A stretch of 64,000 nucleotides of DNA, taken from contig NW_004624741.1 in assembly GCF_000247695.1 (NCBI RefSeq), positions 32,742,466 through 32,806,465 on the forward strand, given 5' to 3'. The DNA is from Heterocephalus glaber. Its lineage: Eukaryota > Chordata > Mammalia > Rodentia > Bathyergidae. This document shows, piece by piece, positions 10,808 through 21,456 of this stretch. Positions within the stretch are counted from its first letter, which is position 1, and every line of letters begins with the position of its first letter. Under the pieces are notes generated by a model, which searched no databases, was not told where the DNA came from, and saw nothing but the letters and a program-made list of their open reading frames with translations. The translations under genes and the position numbers were made by a program.

Positions 10808-12247
10808 TTTTGTTTTTAGTACTGTCCTTGGTTTAATTCCTGGGTTGGTATTTCAAAATTGCTTAATGTAGGTAGGTTTGCTGCTTATGTTTAGAACCCT
10901 TGTGGAATGACTGCTTTTCAGAGGTGTCTTCCAGGTATAGCTTGTGTTAGGCCATTTTATTTTCCTTATACCAGGAAGGAAAATGACTCTGAGGCTATTT
11001 TATTTTCCTTATAATAGGAAGGAAAATTAAGTAGATCAATCACGACATGTTAGCCCAAAAGACATAGCCAGCAATACCACAGCATCAAGCACAGCTTAGA
11101 AAATGATAATTTGTGGTAATTATTAATCTATCACTTTTAACTATGTGAGTTAAATTAAAACCAAGGACCAACCCAACATAAGTTTATAATGAATAAACTC
11201 TTCAATATAGCATCTTTCCCCTTTGGGGTGGGGAGCTAAAAGGAGTTGGGGAGGGAGGGACAGGTAGAAAGATCAGGTAAGATTAGCAGTGAGGCCAGAA
11301 GACACAGAAAGATCACACAAACTCTAAGTAGTTGTTAAAGGAAAGAGAAAAATGCAGAATGAAAGAACAAAGCTGTGAATAGAATCACCTAATAGCAACA
11401 GGGAGGCTAGATACTTAATTTATTTTCCTTTAAACCTAATGATAATCAAGAGAAGGAAAAAGAGAAGAAAAATACAATTAGAGGGAAATCTGAATTCAGT
11501 GCAGAAAGGAACAAATGGGGAGATGAGGAGCAATGTGGGACAGTGAGAGAATGAGTGAGAGAGAGGGACAAAAAGATAAAAGAAAGAAAAGAAAAACTTT
11601 GAGGAGCAGAGAGAAAGTAAGAATTGAGAATTGAAAATAAGAGAAAAAATTTTTTTCTTATTTGCAAATAGCAATAGAAATCATGGGCCTCCTTCAGGGT
11701 ATGTCTCTGCTGTCACAGTAGGCAATGTAGGAATCCATGTGCATATACAAATAAATGAGTCAGAGCAAGCCAGCAGCAGACCAAGTACAGTGGTCTGATG
11801 TGCCTTTATTGTAGAGATTCTCTTTACTTTTCTGCTGAGCTTCAGTTTACATTGAAGAGCTGGAGAAGCCCTCTTTCTATTACTAACTTCTACTCTATTT
11901 TGTGGTGCTCAGGACAAGGGTCTTTATAATCTCCTGTGCCTCTGTAGGGTGGGACCAGGTAGCAGAAAAGCCAGAAGGCCAGAGATGCACAGGGGGTGCA
12001 GGAATTGGGGAATTGAGCCTTGAAAGGCGCCCACATGTCTAAGTGGACCTCACAGTGGCATGGGCAGGGCCCGGTATGGCCACATAGCTTCAAGCTGCTT
12101 GCCTCACCTGGCCTATCAAGCTTAGAGAGTGTGGGATGGGGATTGGGCTGCAAGACACCCCTGGGACCTCACCATGGGGTGAGAGGGGCCTGGTATGGCC
12201 ATGTAGCTTCAAGCTGCTAGTCTCACGTGGCCGGTCAAGGTTAGCTG
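10808..12247 (-). promoter_or_regulatory. L1 5'UTR (presumed internal promoter), long unique type
   Basis: About 1.44 kb upstream of ORF1. In the L1 sense it runs from two ~119-bp monomers at the extreme 5' end, through non-repetitive sequence, past a polypyrimidine tract (plus strand purine-rich, 11,420-11,655), to ORF1. The same arrangement is recognisable 5' of ORF1 at 53,499-54,904 (for example the shared GTATGTCTCTGCTGTCACA motif near 11,700 and 54,359). L1 promoters normally lie here; promoter activity itself is inferred. Confidence 0.7.
12048..12247 (-). repeat. Two-copy ~119-bp tandem repeat at the L1 5' end
   Basis: The block beginning CCTCACAGTGGCATGGGCAG at 12,048 is repeated, diverged, from 12,167. 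Both copies contain GGTATGGCCACATAGCTTCA-like sequence, then CTGCCTCAC-type and GGCC-TCAAG-TTAG-type motifs. The second copy ends at the L1 5' boundary set by the TSD. This resembles the monomeric promoters of mouse L1 but is unrelated in sequence to the 40-bp monomers elsewhere in the window. Confidence 0.75.
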
Positions 12248-12326
12248 TGTGACATTTATTTTAACACTTGACACTTTCTATACATTCCATATTTTCCTTG
12301 GAGAATTATTGTTATCTGTTTCTCCT

Positions 12327-12328
<2 letters not shown>

Positions 12329-12361
<33 letters not shown>
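12329..12361. repeat. (TG)n microsatellite
   Basis: Uninterrupted alternating TG of about 15 units, just beyond the right TSD of the full-length antisense L1. Confidence 0.97.
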
Positions 12362-12363
<2 letters not shown>

Positions 12364-12789
12364 CTACATCCTTTTCCACTAGTATTTATCCAGCATTATT
12401 TAGAAATATATACATATTATCAGAACAAATAATTTCTTCCTCTTGAAAACTATTTTGCTCAGGGGGGAATTCAAGTCATTATTTTGGTTAAGAAATCTGT
12501 CTCCCATGCTTTTATTTTGGGTCTTATGTTTTTACCTCTCATTATCTATAACAACCAACCTTCATTAGGGAAACGAGCAAATCTATTTCACCACTCTATG
12601 GGATCTGCTAGAAGAGAAAGGAATTTTAGCACACACTCAATCCAAACCTCACCCTCTCACATAGTTTTAGTTGTTTTGGTTCTGTGTGTTGAAACCTGAG
12701 CCTCCCCCAGACTACCTACACATCTGTCATGGACGTACATCCTAACTCCCACCAGCTCATTTTACCTGAGATTGAGGAGAACCAGGTGT

Positions 12790-13435
12790 GGAGAGGCAAG
12801 GATCCTGCAGTGAGAGTGTGGAGATGTAGGTCAGAAAATGCAGACTGTCATCAGAGGGCCTGGGATTTAATGCAGAGTTTCAATTCATAACAAGGGGAGT
12901 TAATATGAATACAAAGGGGGAAAGACAGAGAGCGAGAGGGAGAGGGAGAGGAGAAGGAGAAGAAAAAGAAGGAGAAGGAGGAGGAAGAGAAGGAGGAGGA
13001 AGAGGAGGAGGAGGATGTTACTACCTTGGGGACCCTCTTGAGGTTTAGTACCTTAGATTCTCTGACACCTGAGCAACTGCGTGTGGATAATTAATGCTGT
13101 GATGTAACCTGTAGAGATGAACTTTCTATAGGGAATTTCCCTTCCTCCAATTTATTTGTCTGTAGCATCATCTTTTCCCTGAGGAATTTGCCTGGGTGAG
13201 TTGAAGATAAGACCACAAAACAATAAAATTATTGCATGGAAAGACTGAAATGCTCTGGGGCTTCTATCAAAGATCATGCATGGGAGCAGACTCTGCTTAT
13301 GCACACAGAATTCAAAAACAACTTTCACAGTTAATTACAAGTGAAGCAGTACACTTTAAACATAAACACTCCTGTAGAAAGTTGAGAAGCTCTTCAGGTG
13401 GTTAGATATTTATTTTCTTGCTATGGCACAATTTT
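12790..13435. repeat. Segmental duplication block, copy 1 (pairs with 22.9-23.6 kb)
   Basis: Diverged but collinear with about 22,915-23,600. Shared landmarks include GATCCTGCA (12,808 and 22,929), GGGAATT near 13,130 and 23,252, a TTTGTCTGTAG motif (13,157 and 23,271), AGTTAATTACA (13,329 and 23,470), and TATTTATTTTCTTG-like sequence (13,408 and 23,550). No gene is visible. It is the left part of the unit that ends with the OR pseudogene at 20.3 kb. Confidence 0.7.
12920..13015. repeat. GA/GGA-rich purine tract
   Basis: Almost pure purine run of GAGGGA, GAAGGA and GGAGGA units on the plus strand, about 95 bp. It has no equivalent in the sister copy near 23.1 kb, so it expanded after the duplication. 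Confidence 0.9.
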
Positions 13436-13439
13436 ATCA

Positions 13440-14833
13440 CAACAGATAAAAAACTTGTATGTAAATATATCCATTTTGACTTTGTATAATATAATTTTTG
13501 TCACTCATGTATGTGGTACCTAATGATTACATTCTTTGTGGGGAGTTGGTGCATCTACAAATCAGATCTTGACTGTTTTTATAACCCCTTCTCCTCCCAC
13601 CCTTCCTCCCTCCATCTCTCAGTCCCTTTCCCTATTACAAAGTATCTAATTCTTTGTTTTCCATTCCCTGTTACCTATTTTTCTCTTAAAGTTAATGCAT
13701 ATTTTGGGATTCTCATATAACACAAATCTTGTGATATTTAATCTTGCTTCTCTGGTTTATTTCACTTAACTTTGTCTCAAGGTATACCTGTTTTTCTAAA
13801 ATGAAGACACATTTCCCTTCTTTAGGGCAAAATAGTACTCCATTGGGTAAAAATACTGCAGTTTCTTCATTCAACTACTGATCAACATATATCCTGCTTT
13901 CAAGATTTACCTATTAGGAGTTGTGCTCCTAGAAATATGAGTATTCTTGTATCCGTATAGTAAAATGTTTTTACCTCTTTTGGGAATATACCTAGGAGGG
14001 GAATATATCTAGGAGGGGAATAGCTAGGACAAGTGGAATTTCTATTATTAGTTTAAAAAGGAATTCCACACTAATTTCCATAGTGGTTTCACAAGTTTAT
14101 ATTCTCTTGTTTTTCTAGGACTTTGGGGTGCATGATTAGTTTACTTGTTTGGGCTCTGTTTTTCAGATGTAGGCATTCACAGTATAAACTTTCATCTTAG
14201 GACTACCTTTGCTGCATCACATAGGTTGTGGTATGTTTTACAAACTTTGATTCTAGGAACTTTCATTAATTTCTTCTGCGACCCATTGAGTATTGTTGAG
14301 AGTGTTGTTTAATCTCCAGGAGTTTCTCAAATTTCTATGGTTTCTTTTGCCATTGATTTCTAGTTTTGGTGTGCTGTGATGTGGTAGTATACCTGGGATA
14401 ATTTTGAATCTTTTATATTTATTTAAGCAAGCTTTATATGCTAGCATGTGGTCTAGTGTGAAGAATGTTCTATGTGCTAGACAATTTCTATTCTATTGTA
14501 GTAGGACAGAACACTAAATATATTTATGAAATCTATTTTATTGAAGGTGTGGTTCAGCTCTGATATTTCTACATCAATTTTTTGCCTAGTTGATCTATTT
14601 GTGAAAGTATGGTATTGAGATTCCCCATCATTACCATGTCATGTTTATTTGATCTTTTATGTTCAGTAGTGGTAGTTTTATGAAGGTAGGTATATTAGAA
14701 TTTGGTGTATATATTTACAATTATTATCTGTTTCTTTTGTGATTTTTCATGAATTAATATGTAGTGACTTTAGTTGGGTCTTCTGATCAATTTTGGCTTG
14801 AAGTCCGCTTTGTCTGGGAATAAGAATGCTACC
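13440..14833 (-). mobile_element. L1 antisense, internally deleted, left part
   Basis: From left to right on the plus strand: an antisense L1 3'UTR (13,440-13,700), ORF2 C-terminus (about 13,740-14,100), then directly the ORF2 endonuclease region (14,110-14,833), so most of the RT domain is missing. The same deletion junction occurs at about 28,015. The element is interrupted at 14,833 by a younger L1 and resumes at 15,613. Confidence 0.75.
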
Positions 14834-15612
14834 TCTTTGCTGGTACCATGATGTTTTTATCACAGTATCTTTGTAATATACTTTCAAATTGGGGATTGTG
14901 ATACCCCCTGCCATGTCTCTGTTACCTAGAATTGCTTTTGCTATAACGGGTCTCTTCTTGTTCCAAATGAATTTTTGGATTTTCTCAAGGGCTGTGAAGT
15001 AGGCTGCTTGATTTCAATTGGAATTGCATTGAATCTATATAGCAGTTTTTTAAGTATGGCCATTTTCACTATATTAATCCTTCCTATCTTGGAGCAGCAG
15101 ATGTCTTTCCATTTTCTGATATCATCTTCAATCTCTCTTTTCAGACTGCTATAGCTTTTAGAGAAGAGTTCTGGATAAAGAAAATGTGTTTTTTAACAAA
15201 ACAGAGTGTTACTCAGCCATAAAAATGAGAAATTAGAGACATTTATAGCTAAATGGATACACATTGAGGCAATACACTTAAGTGAAATAAATAGGACACA
15301 CGTGTAAATACCAAATAGTTTCTCTAGTGTGAGAAACTGAAAGTGGAAATAAGGACTAAAAGGTATAATAGATAATGTGAAATAGGAAGAAATGGGGGCA
15401 AAGGGGAAGGGGAAGTAGGAGGGGTAGGGAAAAAGAAAAAAGGGAAACAAAGTCTTTGTAAATAGGAAGGGATGAAGAAGTTGAAGGGAGGGCAGGGGAA
15501 GGCAGAAATAAAAGAACCAAAAGAGATTATCTAAAGGTGCAAATTTCCAATGATGAATAACATAATATTGTATACCTAAAATGTACCAATAAAATAAAAA
15601 TTTAAAAAAGTT
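14834..15612 (+). mobile_element. L1 with 5' inversion (twin priming)
   Basis: The left part (14,834 to about 15,170) is ORF2 in antisense, equivalent to about 41,650-41,990 of the sense L1. The right part (about 15,172-15,612) is the sense ORF2 end and 3'UTR, starting at the point equivalent to about 42,970 and ending ATGTACCAATAAAATAA plus A-tail. TGCTACC flanks the whole unit (14,827-14,833 and 15,613-15,619) and the host L1 is continuous across it. Inverted 5' part plus internal loss is the standard outcome of twin priming. Confidence 0.8.
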
Positions 15613-18300
15613 TGCTACCCCTGCTTGTTTTAATCATCCTGATTCTTGGATATTGTTTTCTATCATTTGTTTTATAGTGTATGATACTTTTGGATTAAAT
15701 GTGTCTCTTGTATGGAGCAAATCTTTGAGCTTTGCTCTTTACCGAGTCTGCCAATCTGTGTCTTCTGATTTGGGGGTTGAGGCCACTTAAAGTATTACTG
15801 AAATATATTGACTCTTTTGTGTTGTATTATTTTACTGTTTTTGATTACTTTATTTTTTCATTTGGTTGAACTGCTCATCCTGTTTGGTGTATTAATTACA
15901 TGAAACTATCTGGCATTATGGTTATATCTCCTCTGTTCTGTATATCTTTGAAAATTTTGAGGGGTGCTGACTTTGCAGTTATAATTTTTAAGGCCTTCTG
16001 TGTTATGGAAAGTATTTTTTCTGCATCAGGTTTTTGGGAAGTATCAGGGATCTAACTTAGGACCTTGTGGTTGCCACACAGGCATGGCAACCACTGAGCT
16101 AAATACCTAGCCCTTTGTTTTTTGTTTTTTTTTAAAAAGGTCTCATTCAAAGTTAAGCTGGCCTCAATCTTACTATTTAGTCCAGAGTGGCACCTCAAAC
16201 TTGCAACTATATTCCTGCCTCAGCCTCTCAAAGGCTGAGATTACAGTCATGTATCACCATACTTGACCTCTGCAACAATTTTCGAAGAAAGTTTTTCAGG
16301 ATATGTTGGTCTGGATTGAAAGTTGTTTTCTTTTCTTTTCTTTTTCCCTCAGAGCATTACGCCCTTCAGGCCAAATTATCCTGGCCTTTAAAGTTTGTAC
16401 TGAAAAATCTGTTGTAATCCTAATGAGTTTAACTTTATACACAATTTTTTTTTTTTACTTTTCCTGACAGCTTTTAAGGTTTTGACCTTGTATCAGCCTT
16501 CTGGGATTTTGACTGTGATGTGTCATGAAGAATTTTCCTCTTGTTATAATTATTTAGTGTTCTGTATGTCTTATTTAACTATATTAATTGTTTTCTTGTA
16601 CTCGAAATATTTTCTGCTATGGTCTCTAAACATTTTTTATTTCATGCACACTGACTGCTAAAATATCTGTAACTCCAGTAGTCTAAGGTTAGCTTTTTTG
16701 CATCATCCAGTAGCTCCTCGGTCAATTTTCCTTTCTTTCTTGTTTTAAGCTATCTCTGAGTATAAGGTCTTATGCTTCCTGTCTCTAAGGTCTGGCACTC
16801 TCCATACATTGATCATTTATACTGTCCCTATAGTCAATAGACTTCTTTTTCCTTTGATTTTGATTTTCTTTTCTTTTGATTGTGGACTCTGTTTCTTTGG
16901 TGAACTTGTCCCTCATATCTTGTGTGGTTTTATCTAGCTTTTCTATTTTTTATTTGATTCTTGTTTAAGAATTTCTCATTTGTTAATTCCACTATGTGAT
17001 TTTTTACATCACCTTTGAGCTCACCAAATTTCTGTGCTTCCTCTTTGATAATTTTGTAAAATTCAACTACTTGGTGTTTGATTTCATCTCCATCAGTGCC
17101 TCTTGGATTGGATCTATGAGAGTTGGATATCTTCAAAGGCATTTTGTTTCTTTTTTTTTTCATGTTTCCTTTTTGGTGCTGCAGGTTGAGGTCAAACACA
17201 ATGACAAGAGTTTGTTGTTGGTAGAACACCTCTTTAGGTTCTGTTTTCCAGCGACATGATCTTGGTTTTATTTGTGAAAAGGTATGTCTACCACTTTAAC
17301 ATATTCAGTTTAATCAGGTTGGACCCAAGCACTGTGTTTTAGGGAGGGAATTCCCATTGGCTATAACAGCATCCACGGGTCGAATCATACATCAATCATG
17401 ACCATTAAAACTTGTTTTGATAATTTTTCAGATTTATCATTAAATCTCACAGACTGTACTATAACACTATTAGCAGTTGGGCTGAATTGTGAAGGGATGG
17501 GGAAAGAAATGGGAATGTGAAAAGGAAGGAGGTAAGACAGTAAGAAAAGAGGGAGATAAGAGTTGGAGTTATTTTTATAGCTGGAGTAAAGGGCTAGTGT
17601 TGAAGAAGCTTGAGAGAATATTTGTGGAGGCTGGAGGAGAGATGCAGAGGAAGGAAAGTATAACTAGAGATTGAGGGCGGCTGCAATGTTATTTGCAGTC
17701 AGTGTTGTTTGAATTTTCTAAGCATATTTCTGCTTAGAGTGACCCACATGCCCACAAGTGGTCCAATTTAAGTTAAAGCACTGGTCCATTCTCATTTGCT
17801 ATTTTACATATATAGCACTTACTACATATATGTTGCAAAAAAGTTGAAAGAAAAGAGAAAAGAGAAGGGGGTAGGGAAAATGAGGACAATCAAAGAAGAA
17901 AGAATGCTAAAAAGAGAAAAGAAAGGTTGAGAGAAAGTAGAAAAAAGTGAAAAAACTTAAAAATAAAAATAATATTAACAAGCAAGAATAGGAGAAAAAA
18001 GAAAGGAAAGAAAATCCCAGAACAGACAAGAAGGGAAATGAGCAAGAAGCCTTCACATAGGTGATATACCATGGAGCCACCATGTGAGTATCCACACAGC
18101 TCCCTGCATGCTATCATTGTGTGCTATTGCAATTTCTTCTGCAGACAACTTAAATACCTCCCTGGGTGTGGTGGGGACTGTCAGTGTCTGTGAACCTGCC
18201 TCCTGACTGCAAGCCATGATTTAGGTGTGGCCAACTGCTGACCTTTGTCTCTGACTCAAAATCCAACCTCCTCAATTAATTTGGGAGAAAGAGGATGTAG
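15613..18300 (-). mobile_element. L1 antisense, endonuclease, ORF1 and 5'UTR, right part
   Basis: Continuation of the L1 at 13,440-14,833. The ORF2 start lies near 15,800, ORF1 near 16,265-17,260 (minus-strand stretches such as SNSHRSNPRGTDGDEIK and the coiled-coil region at 16,930-17,229), and an old 5'UTR follows with a purine-rich (sense: polypyrimidine) tract at 17,820-18,030. A B1-ID SINE interrupts it at about 16,028-16,267. Reading frames are destroyed. The right boundary is uncertain. Confidence 0.6.
16028..16267 (-). mobile_element. Dimeric SINE: B1 (left) plus ID (right), B1-dID-like
   Basis: On the minus strand, a 7SL-derived B1 monomer (16,262-16,135) is followed by an A-rich linker (16,134-16,114) and then an ID-type tRNA-derived monomer (16,113-16,035, with CTAGGTATTTAGCTCAGTGG as A-box region). 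A short CTGCA-CA direct repeat flanks the pair (about 16,020 and 16,269), with none between the two halves, as expected if they inserted as one unit. B1-dID dimers are described in several non-murid rodents. Confidence 0.65.
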
Positions 18301-19640
18301 TGCAGTTTGCCCAACATCTAGTTCTCTGTTGACCTCCACAAGTGCCTACCACTTGGTTGCCCTTCACAGCAGGGCAACTCCTGTCATCACCTCCATGCTC
18401 TCCCTCAGGAACCTTCTGCCCTAGGTAGTAGCAGAAGCCCTCAGCTCAGACAATGCTTTCTGTCCCTTCACCCTCAGGCCTTTATCACCCTTGATCCCTA
18501 TCCCAAGAGCTTTGCTTTGCAAATTATGGACCTCAGCACATTCCCCAGGATCAGCAGAAAGCCTCCTTTCCCATGTGGAGCAGTGGGTTGTGGAAAAAAT
18601 TTCATGGTTTCTCAGATCTTTCTGGTGTCTGGGGAAGCAATAGGAAAGTCCCCACTCTGTCCAGCTCTAGCGAATCCCTCCCCTGCCCTCCCCCAGGTCT
18701 CTAAGAATGAGATCTCCCAGCCCTTCCCAGTGAGTTATGAGCTGCCCACAGTTTGCTGTGTTCACCCTCTATGTGCCTAGGGTGTGGAGCTTCCCTTTTT
18801 GTCCCTGAGGAGTGGGTGGTGAGAGGATGCTACAAGGACACAGGATTCCTGGTGTTTGAGAGGTGTTGGGTGAGACTGCCTATTTTTCTATTACTGACCC
18901 TCCCTTTCTTTGGTGTAGTCCATGGTTTTCCTGGGCCCTAAGTGCATTTCACCCCCATGCTGGGTTTCCCCTTCCAGGTGTGAGAGAGTGAATGTCGGGA
19001 GCCTGTCCCAGGAGTCTGTCCTCTGCAGTGCTGCCTCCTACCCTCAGTATGTTAGAATCATTCTCAAGATGGCCTTGCAGCTCAGTGCTAATCAACAAAC
19101 TGTTTCCCTCATTAATCACTAAAATATTGTGGACTCTGCAGTGGATTTCTTCTCCAACTCTAGACGGCCATGTGGAAGGAGTTACTTTCAGATAAAACTC
19201 CATTCTCTTTTTGCAGTTTACAATAACTGTTGGCTTCTTGGGATTTAGCACTACCATCAAAGTCCATTGCTTCTCCCTGGAACCTACAATCTCCAATTCT
19301 TAACCTGGATTAGTGGAGCCAGGACCTCTCTTTGGGACCTGGGGTTAGTATTTCAGGCTCTTTCATTACTTCCTCTGCACTGTGCTCAGCTTTTTCAGTT
19401 CTCTTGAATTCCTATTTTCCTTGACAAGCCTTTCCTGATTTTGGGAGGTCTACTTTTAATTCTTCAGGAAAAAGGAAACAAACAGCCAAAGATCCTAGGC
19501 AGTTCCTATAACAGGTGTCTGGATTCCAGATCCCTAGAAACCAAAAGGCTGTATTTTTCTGCGGAAGTTTACTCTGCCATTTTAAATCTCCATGTGCATT
19601 TGGTTTTGGGTCCTTTATTCTGGTCTATTTATTTTTCTGG
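18301..19640. other. Unassigned intergenic sequence
   Basis: Relatively GC-rich, without stops in some short frames (for example 18,517-18,780 plus and 18,949-19,296 minus), but no recognisable protein domain, splice-flanked exon or RNA. It has no visible counterpart in the sister unit, where about 4 kb between the equivalent L1 pieces is absent. A (TTTG)5 run is at about 19,644-19,664. Confidence 0.4.
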
Positions 19641-20274
19641 GGTTGTTTGTTTGTTTGTTTGTTTTTCTGATACCGTTCTGCTTCTGTTACTATAGCTTTG
19701 TGGTACAATTTGACTTTGGGTATTGAGATGCCATCAGACTTTCTCTTTTTTACTTAGAATTACTTTGGGTATTCTGTCTTTCCTGTTTTCACATGAATCG
19801 TAGGATTTGTTTCTACTTCTGTGAAAAATGTCATTGGAATTTTGAAAGGGATTGCAGTGAATCTACAGATTGCTTTTGGTGATACAGCCAATTTAATAAT
19901 ATTAATTCTGCCAATCCATGAACATGAGGTCTTTCCATCTTCTCCTATCTCCTTCAATTTCCTTCTTCAATGTTCTGCAATTTCCATTGTGAAAGGCTTT
20001 AACATCCTTGGTTGAATTGATCCTTGTATATTTTATTTTTTCAAGCTATTTTGAATGGAATTATTTTTCTGATTTCTTTTTTAGTTAGTTCTTTATTAGT
20101 GTATAGAAAAGTTTTTTATTTTTTTTTTAGTAACACTTGTTTTCAGTACGTTATGCTCATGTTCATCATGGGGAATTTGTACATATACATAACATATATT
20201 ACTTCTTTATTCTCCTCTTCCCCTCCTCTTTTCTCCCTCAAAATATTCTTTCAATCTCCACTTTCAAAATCTGT
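19641..20274 (-). mobile_element. L1 ORF2 C-terminal and 3'UTR pieces, antisense
   Basis: 19,690-20,095 matches the ORF2 region also present at 28,810-29,170, next to the paralogous OR. 20,105-20,270 is an antisense L1 3'UTR-type piece starting with a poly-T (tail) and with the pyrimidine-rich end CTCTTCCCCTCCTCTTTTCT. The OR pseudogene begins immediately after it. Confidence 0.7.
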
Positions 20275-21230
20275 TTAATTTTGTGTCTTGCATCTGTATT
20301 TTAAAGACTGCACCTCACCATGGGATTGCAGGATCCTCTTCCATGCTCTCTTCACATCCTTGTTTCTCAGGGTATAGATGAGTGAGTTGAGCACTGGGGT
20401 GATAATGTAGTAGAATAAGGACATGAACTTGGTCTGTGTGCTGTGGGTAGGTGGCTGGAGGTACATGTAGATGGCAGGTCCAAAGTACGTGGAGAACACC
20501 AGCAAGTGGGAACTACAGGTACTGAGTGCCTTGTGCCTTCCTATAGCTGAAGATAACTTCAGTATAGCCCTGGAAATGAAGGTGTAGGAGAAGAGCAGTA
20601 ATATGGAAGACTTTAGTGCAAAAAGCATGCCTCCTGAAGCCAGAGCCAGGTCATTAGCAGAGGTGCCCTCACAGGCCAGCTTGATGAGAGCCAGTGTCTC
20701 ACAGAAGTGGTCCAGGGTGTGGTACTCACAGAGGGGGAGCTGGACAGTGAGTGTCTCTTGGAGCAGAGCATTGGCCAGGCCACTGGACCAGCATGCAGCT
20801 GCCATCTGCATGCACACCCAGGGACACATGATGAGAGTATACTGAAGGGGCCAGCAGAAGGCCACATAATGATCAATGTCCATCATGGCCAGCAGGGGAC
20901 ATTCAGTGCAGCTAGTCCAGTGAAAGAGATATAATTGTGTGATGCATCCCCAGGCAGTAATTGTCTTGTCTGGTCACCACAGGTTGACCAGCAGCTGGGG
21001 CACAATGGTGCAGGTAATAAGTCCAACAGAGGGAGGTCGTCCAGGAAGAAGTACATGGGCATCTGGAATCTGAGTTCCACTAGGGAGGGAAGGATGATGG
21101 ACCAGTTTCCTACCAGAGTGAGGATGTAGGAGACTAGGACCACTGAAAAGAGGGGCCTCTCCAGCCATGGAAACTCTGAGAAGCCCAGCCAGACAAAAAT
21201 ATTGTGAAAACTCACATTTTCCCTTTCTAT
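20275..21230 (-). pseudogene. Olfactory receptor pseudogene 1 (family-2-like, class II)
   Basis: An intronless seven-transmembrane odorant receptor remnant. Minus-strand translation shows the N-terminus (GFSEFPWLERPLF), TM1 (LVSYILTLVGN), PMYFFLDD before TM2, CTIVPQLLVNLW, the TM3 end as IDHYVAFC (normally DRYVAIC), TM5 SYTFISRAILKL, TM6 KALSTCSSHLLVF, and TM7 PVLNSLIYTLRNKDVK. Lesions seen: the start codon is ATA at 21,230-21,228, there is a frame change in TM2 (about 21,045), an in-frame TGA follows NLW (about 20,980), and one codon is lost in the DHFFCE motif. The stop is at 20,277-20,275. TLDHF-CE and the LACEGTSANDLALA loop resemble OR family 2; subfamily not assigned. It is copy 1 of four in this window. 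Confidence 0.92.
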
Positions 21231-21456
21231 GCCACCTGCCTTATATATGCCTAGAAGGAAAGAGACAATATTTGAAGATTTGCAACATTTTTCACTTTTA
21301 ATAATTTCATGGCAGGACTCTCAAATTTTCTCTTTATTTGGGTTATATAAATTCCCGTAAGAATTCAGAAAATTTCTTCAATGTGTACATAATATGATCC
21401 TACCCTGAGACTTAAAAGTCAGGATAAAGGTGGACAAAGGCATGGTGAGAAATTCC

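Larger units (their letters stand above)
5509..12247 (-). mobile_element. Full-length L1 retrotransposon, antisense, 6.7 kb
   Basis: A complete L1 read on the minus strand: 5'UTR about 10,808-12,247, ORF1 9,818-10,807, ORF2 5,828-9,641, then a 3'UTR with a pyrimidine-rich tract on the plus strand (5,700-5,750) and the conserved end TTATTGGTACATTTTAGG. A perfect 15-bp TSD, TGTGACATTTATTTT, flanks it at 5,494-5,508 and 12,248-12,262, which fixes both ends and shows the 5' end is not truncated. Both ORFs carry several frame changes, so the copy is inactive. The intact TSD suggests it is among the younger insertions in the window. Confidence 0.93.

Noticed and set aside
17890..18117. Hydrophobic Phe/Leu-rich minus-strand frame resembling membrane segments
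   Set aside because: It is a translation of the L1 5'UTR polypyrimidine tract (TTT/CTT/TTC codons), not a membrane protein.
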